Shown: positions 23,201-34,799, counted from the stretch's first letter. The stretch is DNA of 64,000 nucleotides from Branchiostoma floridae (GCF_000003815.2 NC_049981.1:24823856-24887855); one strand, 5' to 3'. Program-made: numbers and translations. Notes: a model not told the origin generated them from the letters alone.

Positions 23201-25514
23201 CCAGTCTCCACTGACGTTCTTCAATGAAATAGAAGGGAGAGGCCGAAGATACACAAGGTAAGGAATAAGCCATCCCATAGTTCCTTATACATGCGCATGT
23301 TCGGTCGTGATGCTTTATTTTCTTTGTAGTTCATGACCCTTAAACCGGCTGGTTTCTTGCCCAGGGTAAGAACAATAAGGAAGTGCTCCCACTGTGACTT
23401 GTCCAGCAGTTTGAATGGTGGATTGACCCCCATAACCACATAAACTCATAAACATCCCAGACTGTCTACCAGCTAGAAACAATGGTCAGAGACAGATTAG
23501 CATATTACTGGTCACAGATTCAAATACTGTACTGGTTCAAAGTACTGGTTTTCATAGGAACATTATCAAATCATACAGAATGATCCAAAGTAAGTAACAA
23601 AGTTACACAATGCAAGGTTTCAATTAGATAATATCATGTGATAATAAGATAATACTACATGCAGTTCTTGAAAGAACAACTTTTTTTTTCAAATTTCAAA
23701 TTAGCCTTGTCAAAATTGTAACAGAGTATCTATTTGCATCTGCATTTTTAAACTTGAAAATGTCTTCCTTATAGTTGAATTAGCTCTCATGAGTTGTGTG
23801 TGTAGAAATATGACTTGTAATACTTGACTTATAGTAAGAAACCAATTTAGTCCTGTGCTCTGTAGAACTGCACACATAACTGCCAGCCAATGTCTCAGAC
23901 TGAAGAGCAACCCAATGTTTTTCATTACTTCATATTCTGGGCTAAGTGTTCTTCAAGCTAACTTCTTTATGTGTATTCTTACTTTAATTTCTCTTTTGTC
24001 TCTAGATTTCAAACATGATTTGAAGAGTAACTTGTACTTGGTAAACTTTCTCAGCCAGGCCACCACTGATGTGCACTGTATGGGTGCCTGTAGCATACTG
24101 AAGGGCATAGTTTATATTATCTGCTCTTTATATAGTTTTACCGGGCGGCCCCTTTAACCTTGAAAAGATTCCCACTAAATCTTTTTGTAGCATTCTACTA
24201 TCATACATGCTACCTATTACATACGTATCAGATAAAACAAGAGATGACATAACACATTTGGTTTATCTTTCAAAAGCATGGGTTCAAGTGAATATCCTGC
24301 AACAGACGTCGCAGTAAGAAATGTTATGGAAACACTCTACAGATGACCCGTCGGAAACGCCTCATCACAAATTCTTTAGACCAAATGTCAACAAATCCAT
24401 TGCCTCACTAAAGAGATTATCCTACGAGACCATGTCTCGTCATCGAAACTATGTTTTGCTCCAACGCCACCCCATGGTCACACCACTCATAAGGCTCCAT
24501 TAATTCGGGAGTGTTGACCAACAATTTTCTTTTTTTTTTGCACAATTCGACAGTTTTAGGCTTGATTTGTGACATGCATTGTTATCCTTCAACGTTTCAG
24601 TATAAAAAAAAGCATTTAGAAAAAATATGTTGAGTTCTAGGTATATCTTGGGAAAACTTTATTGACACTTTAAGTTTGCTACTCACTCATGTGGTGTTTC
24701 GTTAGCAGAGTCTTGAGCTGAGCCAGAATAGAATCCCTACGATTTGATTTTAACGTTTTTTATGGAAATATGTACACCTGCTTTCCTGTTACTATTCACG
24801 AACTTTACCAAAGTTCACAAATCCTGACCCTTGTTAGCGTCGTAGGCATAAGGGGCGCTTGCACCGAACTTACTTTACCTTATATTGAGAGGGCTTTCTG
24901 TGATCAAAGTGACATCTTGGCCTTAGGTGAAATCCTAACAAGCTGGGAAGGTCTCTGTTATTTCTGTTACCGTGATATGTAAAACATGTCTTACTTGTTC
25001 ACTAGCTCTATGTAGTTTATACTATTTTAAATACATAAGGTCAAATGACCCTTTTTGTGGGCTGGCAAGTCATTTCATATTTTAGTTTCTCATCATTCTG
25101 AATCCACTTCCCCTTTGAACTAAGCAAGTGAGTCTGGACTTTGAAAATGCATATGGGGCTGAGCATAAAGTCGACGCGATAGGGAAGCTCTTGTGTAAGT
25201 CGGCGACAAAGAGACAGAAAAGAATGTTTACATCTATACCCAGTGAGTTGTCCCATTGACGGTATCTGCTGTGTACATATATTCTGCGTGCGACGTAACC
25301 ACCGGAAATAAGCAATGGACCAAAGATGGTGGCAGTCTGCAGCGACCCCCGTTCCAGTCCAAGGAAGGTTGATGGATTTGGACATACCGTAATTGCATTG
25401 ATAAGTAGGCTGTTGTATGTCTAATACTTTTTTTTTAATCTTCACAGTCCAGTTTTGGAAACAATTCTCGACATTGTTGACGACAGGAAGCCGCCCCGGT
25501 TTGAAACAGCCTAA
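19472..25514 (+). CDS. Class A neuropeptide-type GPCR (5 coding exons)
   Basis: Predicted rhodopsin-family receptor, about 428 residues if spliced to exon 5 or 407 if it stops in exon 4. Coding exons are 19472-20248, 20999-21135, 22518-22590, 23025-23257 and 25448-25514, with intron phases 0, 2, 0, 2 and GT-AG borders throughout. The extracellular N-terminus carries several N-glycosylation sequons (NNT, NSS, NES, NGS). TM1 is about 50-75 (GNSMVV), TM2 84-106 (LAFAD) and TM3 119-147 ending DRY 145-147. TM4 is 164-186, TM5 209-232 (ending LRIGTELW), TM6 262-284 with SWLP instead of CWLP, and TM7 304-322 with NPIVY. Cys121 and Cys198 can form the TM3-ECL2 disulfide. ARQRKK/IIKM, HWLAMSHSFMNPIVY and FMNDRFR resemble tachykinin, leucokinin and related peptide receptors. 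The ligand cannot be assigned from sequence. Confidence 0.88.
20660..20970. repeat. Intron-1 direct duplication
   Basis: TCTGATAAGAACCAATAAAGGTCAAGG...GGCTTTCTACGCTACT followed by TGTGTCTTTTGTTCTC (20680-20775) recurs in the same order at 20866-20965 in shorter form. A separate GAAAGCAAATGACGTGTTTGGTT...GTTGTTGTCATGA block (20808-20845) has a diverged copy at 22096-22140 in intron 2. Confidence 0.5.
20999..21135 (+). CDS. GPCR exon 2 (TM6, ECL3)
   Basis: The acceptor TATTTTTAG precedes ATCATCAAG. The exon encodes IIKMLCTVVIMFVVSWLPLH and the ECL3 stretch DLHPEFVYGNPDRS, ending in FFF plus the TG of a split codon before GTAAGA. The length of 137 bp leaves phase 2, which fits exon 3. Confidence 0.88.
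21200..22500. other. GPCR intron 2, no gene seen
   Basis: Intron 2 runs 21136-22517. It holds short repeated strings around 22035-22090 (ATTGAGTCAA twice, separated by a TGTACATGTACA palindrome) and the diverged repeat copy at 22096-22140. No other coding region is supported. Confidence 0.5.
22518..22590 (+). CDS. GPCR exon 3 (TM7, NPIVY)
   Basis: The acceptor TTTCCATACAG precedes the first base, which completes a Cys codon with TG from exon 2. The exon encodes AHWLAMSHSFMNPIVYSFMN then DRFR, and stops at a codon border before GTAAGT. At 73 bp it is below the size where single-exon ORF scans find genes. The identity rests on the TM7 NPxxY signature and perfect phase. Confidence 0.88.
23025..23261 (+). 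CDS. GPCR exon 4 (helix 8 and tail)
   Basis: The acceptor GTGTGCGCAG precedes GTTGAG. It encodes the amphipathic helix 8 region VELCHLLRQMVACR with membrane-proximal Cys residues suited to palmitoylation, a basic RRR/RRKK stretch, and a Ser/Pro-rich tail (SQSPDPQACSPQSP). The frame either ends RRYTR-TAA at 23261 or is cut two bases into a codon at 23257 before GTAAGG, a strong donor. Confidence 0.8.
   Translation, partial: VELCHLLRQMVACRAARRRPAIQQRRKKMGNIEMVELKNQPGNTDGSMSQSPDPQACSPQSPLTFFNEIEGRGRRYTR
25448..25514 (+). CDS. Probable GPCR terminal exon 5
   Basis: A long T tract and TTCACAG at 25430-25447 form a strong acceptor. Joining exon 4 at 23257 (two leftover bases) gives a Ser codon and then PVLETILDIVDDRKPPRFET, Ala and TAA at 25512-25514. 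The phase match and strong sites on both sides support it. Another frame of the same exon also stays open, and exon 4 has its own stop three bases after the donor, so both C-termini are possible. Confidence 0.5.
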
Positions 25515-25519
25515 GCCAG

Positions 25520-27470
25520 AAGGAAACACCTTACAGCACGTGATCATCAACCGGGAGAGCGGCATGAGAGGAATAATGGAGTAAGAGGTATACAGCGTCA
25601 GAGTACCTGAAAGATTTGCCCTTTGCTCATTTTAATGAGTTAAAAATGAATGTTAAATTGTTAATAGATAAAGATGGTATATTTTTCCTCCGGTCATCTG
25701 GTTTGGTAATTAATTGGAGGGAATGAGGGAATGTGACCATGAAAGAATACACAAGTTGATCATGAGAGAACACAAAGTTTAACAAACCCTCGGAAAAGTT
25801 CAAAGTACAAAGTTGTAAATACGAAAATAATATCAATGTTATTATCGATTAAAGAAGATACCGCACAGTTGTAGGTAGGAAGCCAACATTGAAGCAAACG
25901 TGTATCTATCAGACATGTACTGTGCTAAAGTTCACAAATGTGCCAATTTGCAGCTTATATGGTTCCAGTGGATTTCACAACTAAAGGGCCGTACACATGC
26001 AATCTGAAGAATTTTTTTTCTTTTTTTTTTCTACCCGAAAGATAATGGTAGAAACCATAGAAAACACTTTGTGAACCCACCTAAGCAAAATAAAACTGAA
26101 CAATGGTCATTGAAACTTACATGACGATATTGATTTTTTTTTAAATCACTCTTAATACTTTGGAACAGAAATAAAGCGATAAGATTGTTTGTGGAAATAG
26201 GCCAAAAGACTCATATGCAATGCTTATATCGATACTAAACACTGTTAACCTCCCTCATTATGAATTCCGTCTCGTTTGGTCTTAAAGTATGACACTTTAT
26301 GAAAATAAGTTAGTTTAAACCACCAAAATGACATATTAAATGAGAATAAAAGAATTACTTAATAAACAGTTGATATTAAGATTTTCGATTTGTAAATAGT
26401 TGGTAATAATAATTTGTAAATAAATCACTTGTGAAACAGGAGAATCCATCAACATAGTTATCTATAGTTGTAACAATAACTAGTCAGGATTTACCACATG
26501 TTAGATATAGCGTTGAGTGTAAAAACAATTAGATGCAGTTCTAGAAAACAGGTGTGGGAGTGGAGTTTGGAATACACCACCCACTACCCTAGCTGTTAAG
26601 AGGGCAAAACGATAAATCTGAATAATAGAACATTCTTTTATCAAGATGTTGATGCATTATTGTTTGAAAACAAATAACAGATGTGAGGAGAGTGAGTGAA
26701 CTCTGTGAGTTAATAGTTAGAATCCGTCAACTGATTCGAGGAAATATTTTAGGAAAGATGAAGGATCTATTACATTGGCGTTTCCTGCAGTTGCTCTTGT
26801 CAGAAATTCCTGCCGAAGGTATGAGATTTTCTTATTTGATTGACAGGTAGCTAACCCAAGAACCTAATAGAAGCAGGCTATGTAAACGTTCGGCAGGTTT
26901 GTTTTAAAAACTTGGAAATGAGACTTCGTAAGGCCTGTGTATATTTAGCACTTAAAGATAATCATTTTATATATCTGAAGGTACATTATTCGTTGAAAGA
27001 TTTCTTCAGTAATTAAAATCTTTTGTTCTTTAAACGGAACAAAATAGCATTTGAAGTTCGGGCTATCGTGGGGTAATGACAGTAATGGCTTGAGTGATAT
27101 TTCATGTTTTTGTAAAAGTATTGAATACGTGTTGAATGAAAATTATTCTAACATGTTATAAATTGGTTTGGCATAGCCCTCGATAAGAAAGGTACTAACT
27201 GACTTTAACTCATTGACGCATACAAATGTAGGAATTCAATCAAAACTGATAGCGTACCTTTTGTGAAGATTATTCAGAATTTCGTCTTTTCTTCTTAGGT
27301 TATGGACAGAAAATATATTTCAAAACTTTGTCATCTTAATCATTGTGCTCAATATTTGAAAATACGTCTTTGAATTTAACATCATACCCACGCAAATTGC
27401 ATGTTCAAAGCAATCTGCCTATTGGAAAATGTCCAAAGATATATACGCATCGTCTCCCCTTTCTACAATA
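25520..27470. other. Intergenic, AT-rich, no gene seen
   Basis: Probable GPCR 3' UTR and intergenic DNA. AATAAA lies at 26170 in AGAAATAAAGCG. No coding region or element recognised. Confidence 0.45.
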
Positions 27471-27477
27471 CTCACAT

Positions 27478-27518
27478 GTCACGTGACCTGTGTGATGGTG
27501 ACTCCCGGGTCACGTGAC
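27478..27518. promoter_or_regulatory. Paired GTCACGTGAC palindromes
   Basis: GTCACGTGAC occurs at 27478-27487 and again at 27509-27518, 31 bp apart. This 10-mer is the full palindromic E-box core bound by USF/TFE-type bHLH-ZIP factors (CLEAR motif in vertebrates). Two identical sites about three helical turns apart are unlikely by chance. A short ORF starts 23 bp downstream, so this may be a promoter, but its target gene is unknown. Confidence 0.5.
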
Positions 27519-27540
27519 CACTCTTCAAAGCTGAAGAAAA

Positions 27541-27678
27541 ATGGTGGATGTTTTCTTAAAGCTTTTTAAAACAGCCTCTATTCGTCATGCGCAACAGTTT
27601 CATTCGGTTCATTTAGTAGATACGTGCTACGTATCTTACAATAATCGTTATGTCATAAAAACTCCGTGTTTGACTTAA
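27541..27678 (+). CDS. Small ORF downstream of paired E-boxes
   Basis: ATG at 27541 opens 45 codons ending in TAA, beginning MVDVFLKLFKTASIRHAQQF. It follows the E-box pair closely. No domain is recognised. It could be a first exon, a small protein or chance. Confidence 0.15.
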   Translation: MVDVFLKLFKTASIRHAQQFHSVHLVDTCYVSYNNRYVIKTPCLT

Positions 27679-28199
27679 ATTACACGGTGTTGGAGACTGT
27701 GATTGACAAAGTATTGATTCGTGGCTATACGATATGATAACCGGTTGTTATATGGAGAGAAAGATATGAGCCGTGCTGTTTAAGAAATACAAGTCGATGT
27801 GGCGCCAAACGACACTTCTTTTAAAAAGTATTCTCTACATTGGGAATGTGACACAAAAGAAAAGGTAAATTTTTTGTTGTGCATTGCATTCCTAGGGGCT
27901 AATAAAAATTACACAGAGCATATTGGAAGCTGCAAATGCATAGGGTGCACAGAAATTTGGTCTGTCAGAAACATAATTACCAAAATGAAGAACATTGTTC
28001 ACCTTCAGTCAAAGAAGCTGTAAACTTGATAGTGTGCGGCTCCTTACTATTCCTGGGTAAAATGAATGACAAGCTAGGTGGTCAAAAATTCAAAATAAAA
28101 CGATTGGCTTGGTGATAGCTGTCTTCTGTACAAATGCTCATGTCGGCAAAAGAGTCATTCAGCCTAATTACCTGCATGTATGCAGGTATGGTTTTGATG

Positions 28200-28810
28200 C
28201 TGGTGGGAACTTTTCGGTAGCCGGGGATGTAGGGCGCTGTATCTCGTGAACGGATGGTGCGAGCACGACGATTTTTGGTACGTGGGTTGGGGGTGGTAGC
28301 CTAACACTCAGGTTTGATTTTGGGCCTCCTGGCGTTTGAACTTGACATTGCAGGTGGCATTTTTGGTGTTTTTGGGGCACTTTTGGCGCTGTGTGTCCGG
28401 AACGATACGCGCGATTGCGACGATTTTTGGTGCATGGGTGGGGGGTTGTTGCCTGTTGCCTAGGATTGACTTTGGGCCTTGTCGCGTTTGAACTTGACCC
28501 GGCAGGTCGAATTTTGTGTCCGAGAGGGGTGTTTCCGGAGTTATATCTTCTGAACGGCTGGTGCTGGCGCGATGATATTTGGCACATGTGTCGGCGGTGG
28601 CTGAATAATGCTCAATTTTGATTTTGGCGCCCTTGGTGCTTGAACTTGACATTTTAGGTTACCTTTTGTGCGGGCACGGGGCGTGCGCTGTATCTCCGGA
28701 ACGCAAGGTACCATTGTGTTGCTATTTGGTACGTGAGTTGTTTGTGGTGTCTTGGTGGTCAGGTTTGATTTTGGGCCTCCTAGTGCTTGAACTTGATACT
28801 GTATAGGTTG
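28200..28810. repeat. Tandem repeat, about 150-bp unit, 4 copies
   Basis: The motif CGATTTTTGGTACGTG (variants) occurs near 28269, 28421, 28573 and 28720, a spacing of 147-152 bp. Each unit carries a TATCTC-N-GAACGG string, the GATTTTTGG motif, then GATTTTGGGCCTCCTGGCG and TTGAACTTGA. The long minus-strand open frames (28168-28652) are repeat translations. A diverged array of the same family lies at 7.5-8.2 kb. Confidence 0.85.
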
Positions 28811-29088
28811 ATCCTGTTTTTGTGTGGTTGGGGCATCCTCCCAATATCTGCTTGGTTTTAAAAACAGATTATGGTTGGGTGTAGAACCATCATCTGGCCT
28901 GGGCCACCTTCAATGTATCAGGTTACTTAGTGGCACTGACAGTTTGCCAGATGACGGGAGTGTACAAGATTATATATCTGTTGGTCAGGTATAATTGGAG
29001 TTTGCTTATTACTCTTTGTGGTGTTTCTAGAGCTGTATAGTACTGAGTTTTAAGTTTCGGTACAAGTTCCTTTACCCTGTTGGCAATC

Positions 29089-29172
29089 ATGGTTGAACTT
29101 GAACTTAAACAGAAGAAGATGCAATTTTCTAATGTGGAGGAGAACTGTATAGAGTGTGGGCATAAGAGAAAG
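29089..29172 (+). CDS. Possible first coding exon (unassigned)
   Basis: ATG 29089 opens MVELELKQKKMQFSNVEENC then IECGHKRK, and the frame meets AAG|GTATGT, a good donor, at a codon border. The C-x2-CGH group could bind zinc. No downstream partner exon was found, and the family is not recognised. Confidence 0.25.
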
Positions 29173-29179
29173 GTATGTG

Positions 29180-32100
29180 TATGATTTGTCCTGTGTTTCT
29201 TTTTGTTTCTTTGGTAATGCCATTTCCATACTGTATACAGGTAATTTGTTGTTTTGGGCTAGTCATATTCGCTTGGTTTTTGGGCCTGCTTAATCTATGG
29301 TACAGGCAGGGTTAAGTGGTGGAGGCTTAGCTTTGTTCTGTTTTAAATTCAGTATCGTTGGTTGCATTTTGTCGCGGCAAATATATGATGAAATTCCCCT
29401 TCTAAGCAACTGCTCATTGGTTTGCGGGGATGTTTGCTGGGTGTTTGCTCTGACTACAACAGCTTCTGAACTTTTCAAAGCTTCCATTGCCAGTAGTCTG
29501 TGTAACACAAACTCCGCTGTCCAGGGCTGTAACTGGCCCCTCCCCGCGGGCCGGCGGATGTTTGGCGGGCTGCTATAAGCGAGATTTAATCAGGCTACAT
29601 TGCCAGCAGCTTGCCATCTATAAATGGGATTGACAAGGGCATTTTTCATAGTAAATTATGCTGTTAAATTTGGCTTAGATACTACAGGAGATTTAGGTTT
29701 GGGTTGGATGGATTGAATGAAAATATCATACCACCCTGGGGACTAACTGTTGCTGCTGCATGGGGGCTACCACTTTTCATATTGTCTAATGTCTATGGAA
29801 CTACAGATAAAAGTATCATTGGTCAAATTATGCAAGTAACATTCCGATGTCAAGTGAATAACACCCCAGAAATAAATCTTTAATGAATATCATTGGAAGA
29901 ACACAAACCAAGGAGACTTAGCAGCTGCATTAGGTCAGTACATTGAAATAGGAAGATATTAGTATATCATGTGACAGAGAAACTACATGTGCATGGGCCA
30001 TCTGAGACAAAAAAAGGTAGCGTCTCAACAACTTCAAAGTACTGTGGTTGGTTACATACTTAAGAAATCCAAAATAAGTAATGTTCATCCATGTCCAAAC
30101 TTACAAATTCAGAAAATGGAATTTCAGAGTCAGACTTTTGCATGGTGCACAACCAACACGGTAAAAAGCTCATTTTTCCAACCACGTACCACAGACAAAA
30201 AGGCAAAAATACCCAATAGGTCTACAGAAACCCAATACATTTCATGCAGGCCTGAGGTCTACGAACTCTTGTTTCATTACTGTTTCTCGTGTGTCCCAGG
30301 TGTTACCGGGAATGTGTCACAAAGGGAAATAAAGTTCTAAATAACAAGATAACGCCTTATTACGCAATTTCTATCTCACTAGTACACTCATTAGTACACT
30401 TTAAAACGCGTTCCACACCCGAACTCTCTTGTGATCAACACGCGGTTTAATATATTCATGCTTGCTTTGTGCTGTAAACTTCAACCCGTCTCTAACTCTA
30501 CAGTTATCTTTTTATAAAACTAACATTTTGCAAACCATAAAGCTTTCAAAGTTAAAAAAAAAAACATTTTGTGCTCAAATGCTCAATTGCCCAATATGGT
30601 TTATTAACTAAACATCGGTTAATTTTGTATCCACGATGAAATGACTGGGAAGTAATAGTTATTCTTTAAATAGTTCCTTCCAGGCTCTAGCAACACACTT
30701 CTTTGTTATACCTTCAATTTTTACCTGCCAACATGTCGGTAGTCCATCTGCTATCTATAATATAACATGACAACAATGGCTGGTTCTAAGTATTACTGCT
30801 GGGTGGCGCTGCAATGAGAGGCATATGGTCCCAAATATGACTCAGCTTTTCCTACACCCTACTACTGTTACCAGATTCGCCTATTTTCTTACCTAAAATC
30901 TTTTTACTTGTCATTGTTCATGACCGAAAGACAAACAGAATGATAACAAAAACACCTATGTATCATTCAAATTAGTTCGCTTGAATAGATTTTAGAATGC
31001 CATTGTTGCGCATTACATGTACTCGACAAGAATCATGTTTTTGAATGACACTTAAAATGAATTTCTTAGTCTGTAACAGCATGTTGCATTTCCCGATCTT
31101 TTTGTCTGCCCTGTGCATTTTATTGAAACACGTTGTGCTATCTTTTGCACTGTGAACAGTATGCTACCTATTTGTAAAACGTCTATGTCATTCTAATATA
31201 ACATCGATAATTCAAACCTTTGATTTGATTGCGCACCCATGTAACATCTACTTCGGAATGTCTTTTTTTTTTCTGTATTTGCAAAACAAAGTATCAGGTA
31301 TGCTTTTGCATAACATTACAGACGAATATCATGCCTGCCTATACTCGAACAGATGTTGAGTATTATTTGTTAATCACATATCTTAGCGGTACTAAATTTG
31401 AAACAGAGCTGTTAAACTAGGGCTACATGTAGCGACACCATACCGATATTATCTGCATGTATACTTTAACATTGTAGTTATGATGCATACGGAAAAGTGC
31501 CGAGGAAATAGGACTATATTACAACATATTCAAGACAATGATGTGACGTATATTGTTTATTCAGTGACAAAACAGTATATACGCTGTGTCTGTTAACAGA
31601 AGCTGTACTTTTCGTACGGTGGTATATCAATTAGCATATGTAACATCTTTTCAAATGGTTAAGACCTGCTTTGTACATATATACCCAAATGGCATCAACA
31701 TAGGTTATGAAAAACTTCAGAAAACGTAACCATACACAATGTATGTGGAAATGAATGCACGATTGAAAACTGCTCGAAATCAATCTTCAAGTGAACCTGA
31801 AAGCATGTGTAAAGGTTGCGTTTTTTAATGATTTACGAAATGCTTTACGTGCACTTTCAGATCAGATTTCGTGCACCTAGTATGATGAAGTTTGTTATTA
31901 TGAAGGATATATCTACATTATTGTGAAATATGAATAGCTGTATTCATCAAGTGGATGTAATTTAGATTGAGGTCGAGGGAAAAGAACAAGGAAAAGTCTC
32001 TTCAGATCTTGAGACACTATTTTGATATAGGTGTAGGTAAGTTCTGGCACCAGCTGCATCACAACGTAGTGAAACAGTAAGAGCATGATACTGTGATAGT

Positions 32101-33135
32101 TCACTTCTGTCGGTGTTCTGTTTTGTAAAGTATTTTTTTGAAAATTAAATATTCTATGTTTGAGGAGAATCATTGGCGCCCACATTTATGATGTGATGTG
32201 AATTCTTATCCTGTTTTACGCGTACACAGTTGTGACTGCTTATATTTTATTCAGCCATACTACTTTCATTATGAGGATTGCAGATTTTGGGTACCCAAGA
32301 ATTGATGCAAGGGTGCGAAAAATGCCTTTTCATTATATTCCACAAATTACCGAACTTACAGAGAACGGTATAACAATAACCATGTTGTCAAGTCAGCATG
32401 GCCTAATGTTTCCTACGTCATCAGTGACATCACCAGCCTCCCACACTGCCATTCGCAAAACTGTCGGACAAACCACAGATTGAAGTTGTCGCAATTAGTG
32501 GTGGGCAGAAATAGACGAGTCAATCCTGGGTCCTGGTCTCCAGGCACTGCTGCTCATGTGTGAGGAATCAAATAGAGTCTTATGACGCACAGCAGTATTG
32601 TTATCTAGCACGTAGCACGTCCATTGCTTTATCCATACATGTCAAATTCTCTTAGCAGTTCTGATGCCTTCGAAAAAAACGTTATCTATAAAAAAAATCA
32701 TATCACTACTGGAAGTTCTCCAGGAGTACTGTTATATTGGATAGCCGCCAGGGGGCCAATAATCTAATTATTTTTTTATCTTTTCAACAATTGCCAACAT
32801 ACATACTAAAATCACAAAGATCAATCCAGATACATTATCACAGTTTTCGAGTTATGCTGTTTACAAAAGCATACACTGACAAACCGTCCCCAAAAGCATC
32901 AGGTAGAAGCAAACAATACAATATTAATGGTGCGGCCTCTCATGTTTTTTAAAGAGCAAACAGGCATCACTGTAAGGTCACTTGTATAGCTACCGGTAAT
33001 AATCGTCTTGGAAAGTGTCACCAGATAATAAAAATGTAAACGTTTAACTTTTTTTCTATTTTCTTTTGTTGGGCAGACGAAGACAATGTGACACTGCACT
33101 CAAGTTTTGTAACTTATATTAACAGTGCCACATAC
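29180..33135. other. Intergenic, no gene seen
   Basis: Nearly 4 kb of AT-rich DNA without supported coding exons or elements. A moderately GC-rich patch lies at 29515-29575. Open frames of 60-117 codons (for example 29987-30340 and 32232-32483) show no domain or splice structure. Confidence 0.45.
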
Positions 33136-33139
33136 ACGG

Positions 33140-33335
33140 TACAGACAAAAGGTAAAGGTAGTCTTTTACCTTCCAGACCAAATTTATGTACCCATTTTTA
33201 CACCTGAGTGAAGTGACGAAGGTCTTACGTATACCTTTCCCAAGATGACAACGTCGGGGGCACGGCGGCGATCGAACTCAGGGCCTACAGATTCCGAACC
33301 GAACGCTCTACCAGTTACGCAACGCCCGACGCCAC
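33140..33335 (-). repeat. tRNA-derived SINE
   Basis: Minus-strand head 33330-33253 folds like a tRNA: acceptor strands GTCGGGC and CCCCGAC, a D-arm/A-box GCGTAACTGGTAGAGCG and a T-arm/B-box GAGTTCGATCGCC. The body contains CATCTTGGGAAAGGTATACG and CACTTCACTCAGGTG, and the 3' end is TACCTTT-rich. The body recurs at 49795-49870. A retroposon rather than a working tRNA. Confidence 0.75.
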
Positions 33336-33339
33336 ATTT

Positions 33340-34795
33340 ATTTGACATTTGTCATTTTCCACGAGACGCAGACTGTTTAAATGAATAAAAGTCTCGTCAC
33401 ACATAGTCGACTTTCCCCTCCCGACATGTTCCAGACAATGGTCTTTAAAATCGTCTGCGCCAGCCGGCAATACGTTTTGAGGATCCGGAATAAACTACGG
33501 CGGAAATTACGTCCTGTTTGGATGCAATCATAGGAAGGAATTGCAGCTAGAATAGGATGCTTTCCAGATAACTTCCGCGTGAGAGGGCCTAGGGGCTTAT
33601 GTGATAAACAATTCGTTTGCAGAACATTTGAATTGAATATTATACCATATATGGCATTAACGTTTTTTTTTAAATAAAACAAAATCTATCATAGGTAAAC
33701 AAAATACCACCTCTAAGTCATTTGGAATTTGGTTAAACTACTAACTAGAGTTTGGGTCGCCCGACGGTCGTGCCGCTTCTGGTAGTGGTACAAGTCAGTA
33801 TGATCATTGGAACCAACTTGACTAAGCCTTTTAACGCCGGTAAGTGGTAAAGTAACGTCCATTTAGCTGTTACTGGATACACACGGCTGTACTCGTTACC
33901 ATAGATGGACTCTTATCCGCTCTTCTTAGCAGCACTTATGTCGTGGACGAAACACAAATTAGACTTTCGCATTTTGGGTGAAAGGTCCAGCCCCTTTTGG
34001 GGCCAGTAATTCTCAACTCAAACAAGCTTAAGATTAGAACATGTTTATTTACTACACAACATACACGCGTGGTCTCAAGATTTCATACCGAAGGTAACGT
34101 TAACCATTTTCCCCTAGTTTTCTCGCTTTTGTGCTGTGGTGTTTTGGTTCTCACAGAATGGCATCCATATTATCAGGTCAGCGTGGCCGTATTCATTATT
34201 CAACGCACGGTGAAAGATTAGTCTAGCTGCTGCAGTTTCAATGCGCTGACGCTGACATGGGTTTGATATATATTCCGACTGACGTTTCACTTGTTGGACT
34301 TTGCAATTCATTTAAAAACTTTTACATCTTATGTAAAACATATTTTAACCATATTGAAGTACAATTGCTAAATACCTTCAATTTCATGATTTTTTTGCAG
34401 TTCTTTCAAAACAAAACAAAATCGCAAATGATTATCCAAAATGCATACAGTGGAGGTGGAAAAAAGGTCAACTAGAGTACAAAGTGGATCAAAAAGCGGA
34501 TGTATGCTACCCAAAGAATTAGTTTGTGGGCGTATTTCCAAGAATTCTGTAATCTCTGACCAATTGGCGCACACTCCACGACACCGTATCAAATGAATAT
34601 TCATGTAATATTTGTTGCTATATAATATCTGACCTTTCAAACCAACACCAGACGAACCATAGATATTATCATCGATGTTGGGTCTCTTTTCCATGGTGTG
34701 GTTTTTCTTTCATTTGTAAACAACAAACAGAGAGAGGCAGTCTATAGTTCCAGAGTGAGGAAAGAATACCCTGCCATCATTTTGGAGGTATGGTA
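33340..34795. other. Intergenic upstream of LRR gene
   Basis: No coding region supported. Open frames at 33377-33682 and 34368-34694 (minus) show no domain. Confidence 0.45.
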
Positions 34796-34799
34796 TCGG

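Noticed and set aside
25041-25565. 174-codon minus-strand frame, the longest open frame in this part
   Set aside because: No domain or splice context. It overlaps the GPCR exon 5 signal on the + strand, which has matching phase and a strong acceptor.
28168-28652. Two minus-strand frames of 139 and 114 codons, Pro/Thr-rich
   Set aside because: Entirely within the 150-bp tandem repeat. The periodic amino acids follow the repeat unit.
33253-33330. Possible functional tRNA on the minus strand
   Set aside because: The tRNA-like fold is continued by a conserved SINE body that recurs at 49.8 kb, and stem mismatches are present.
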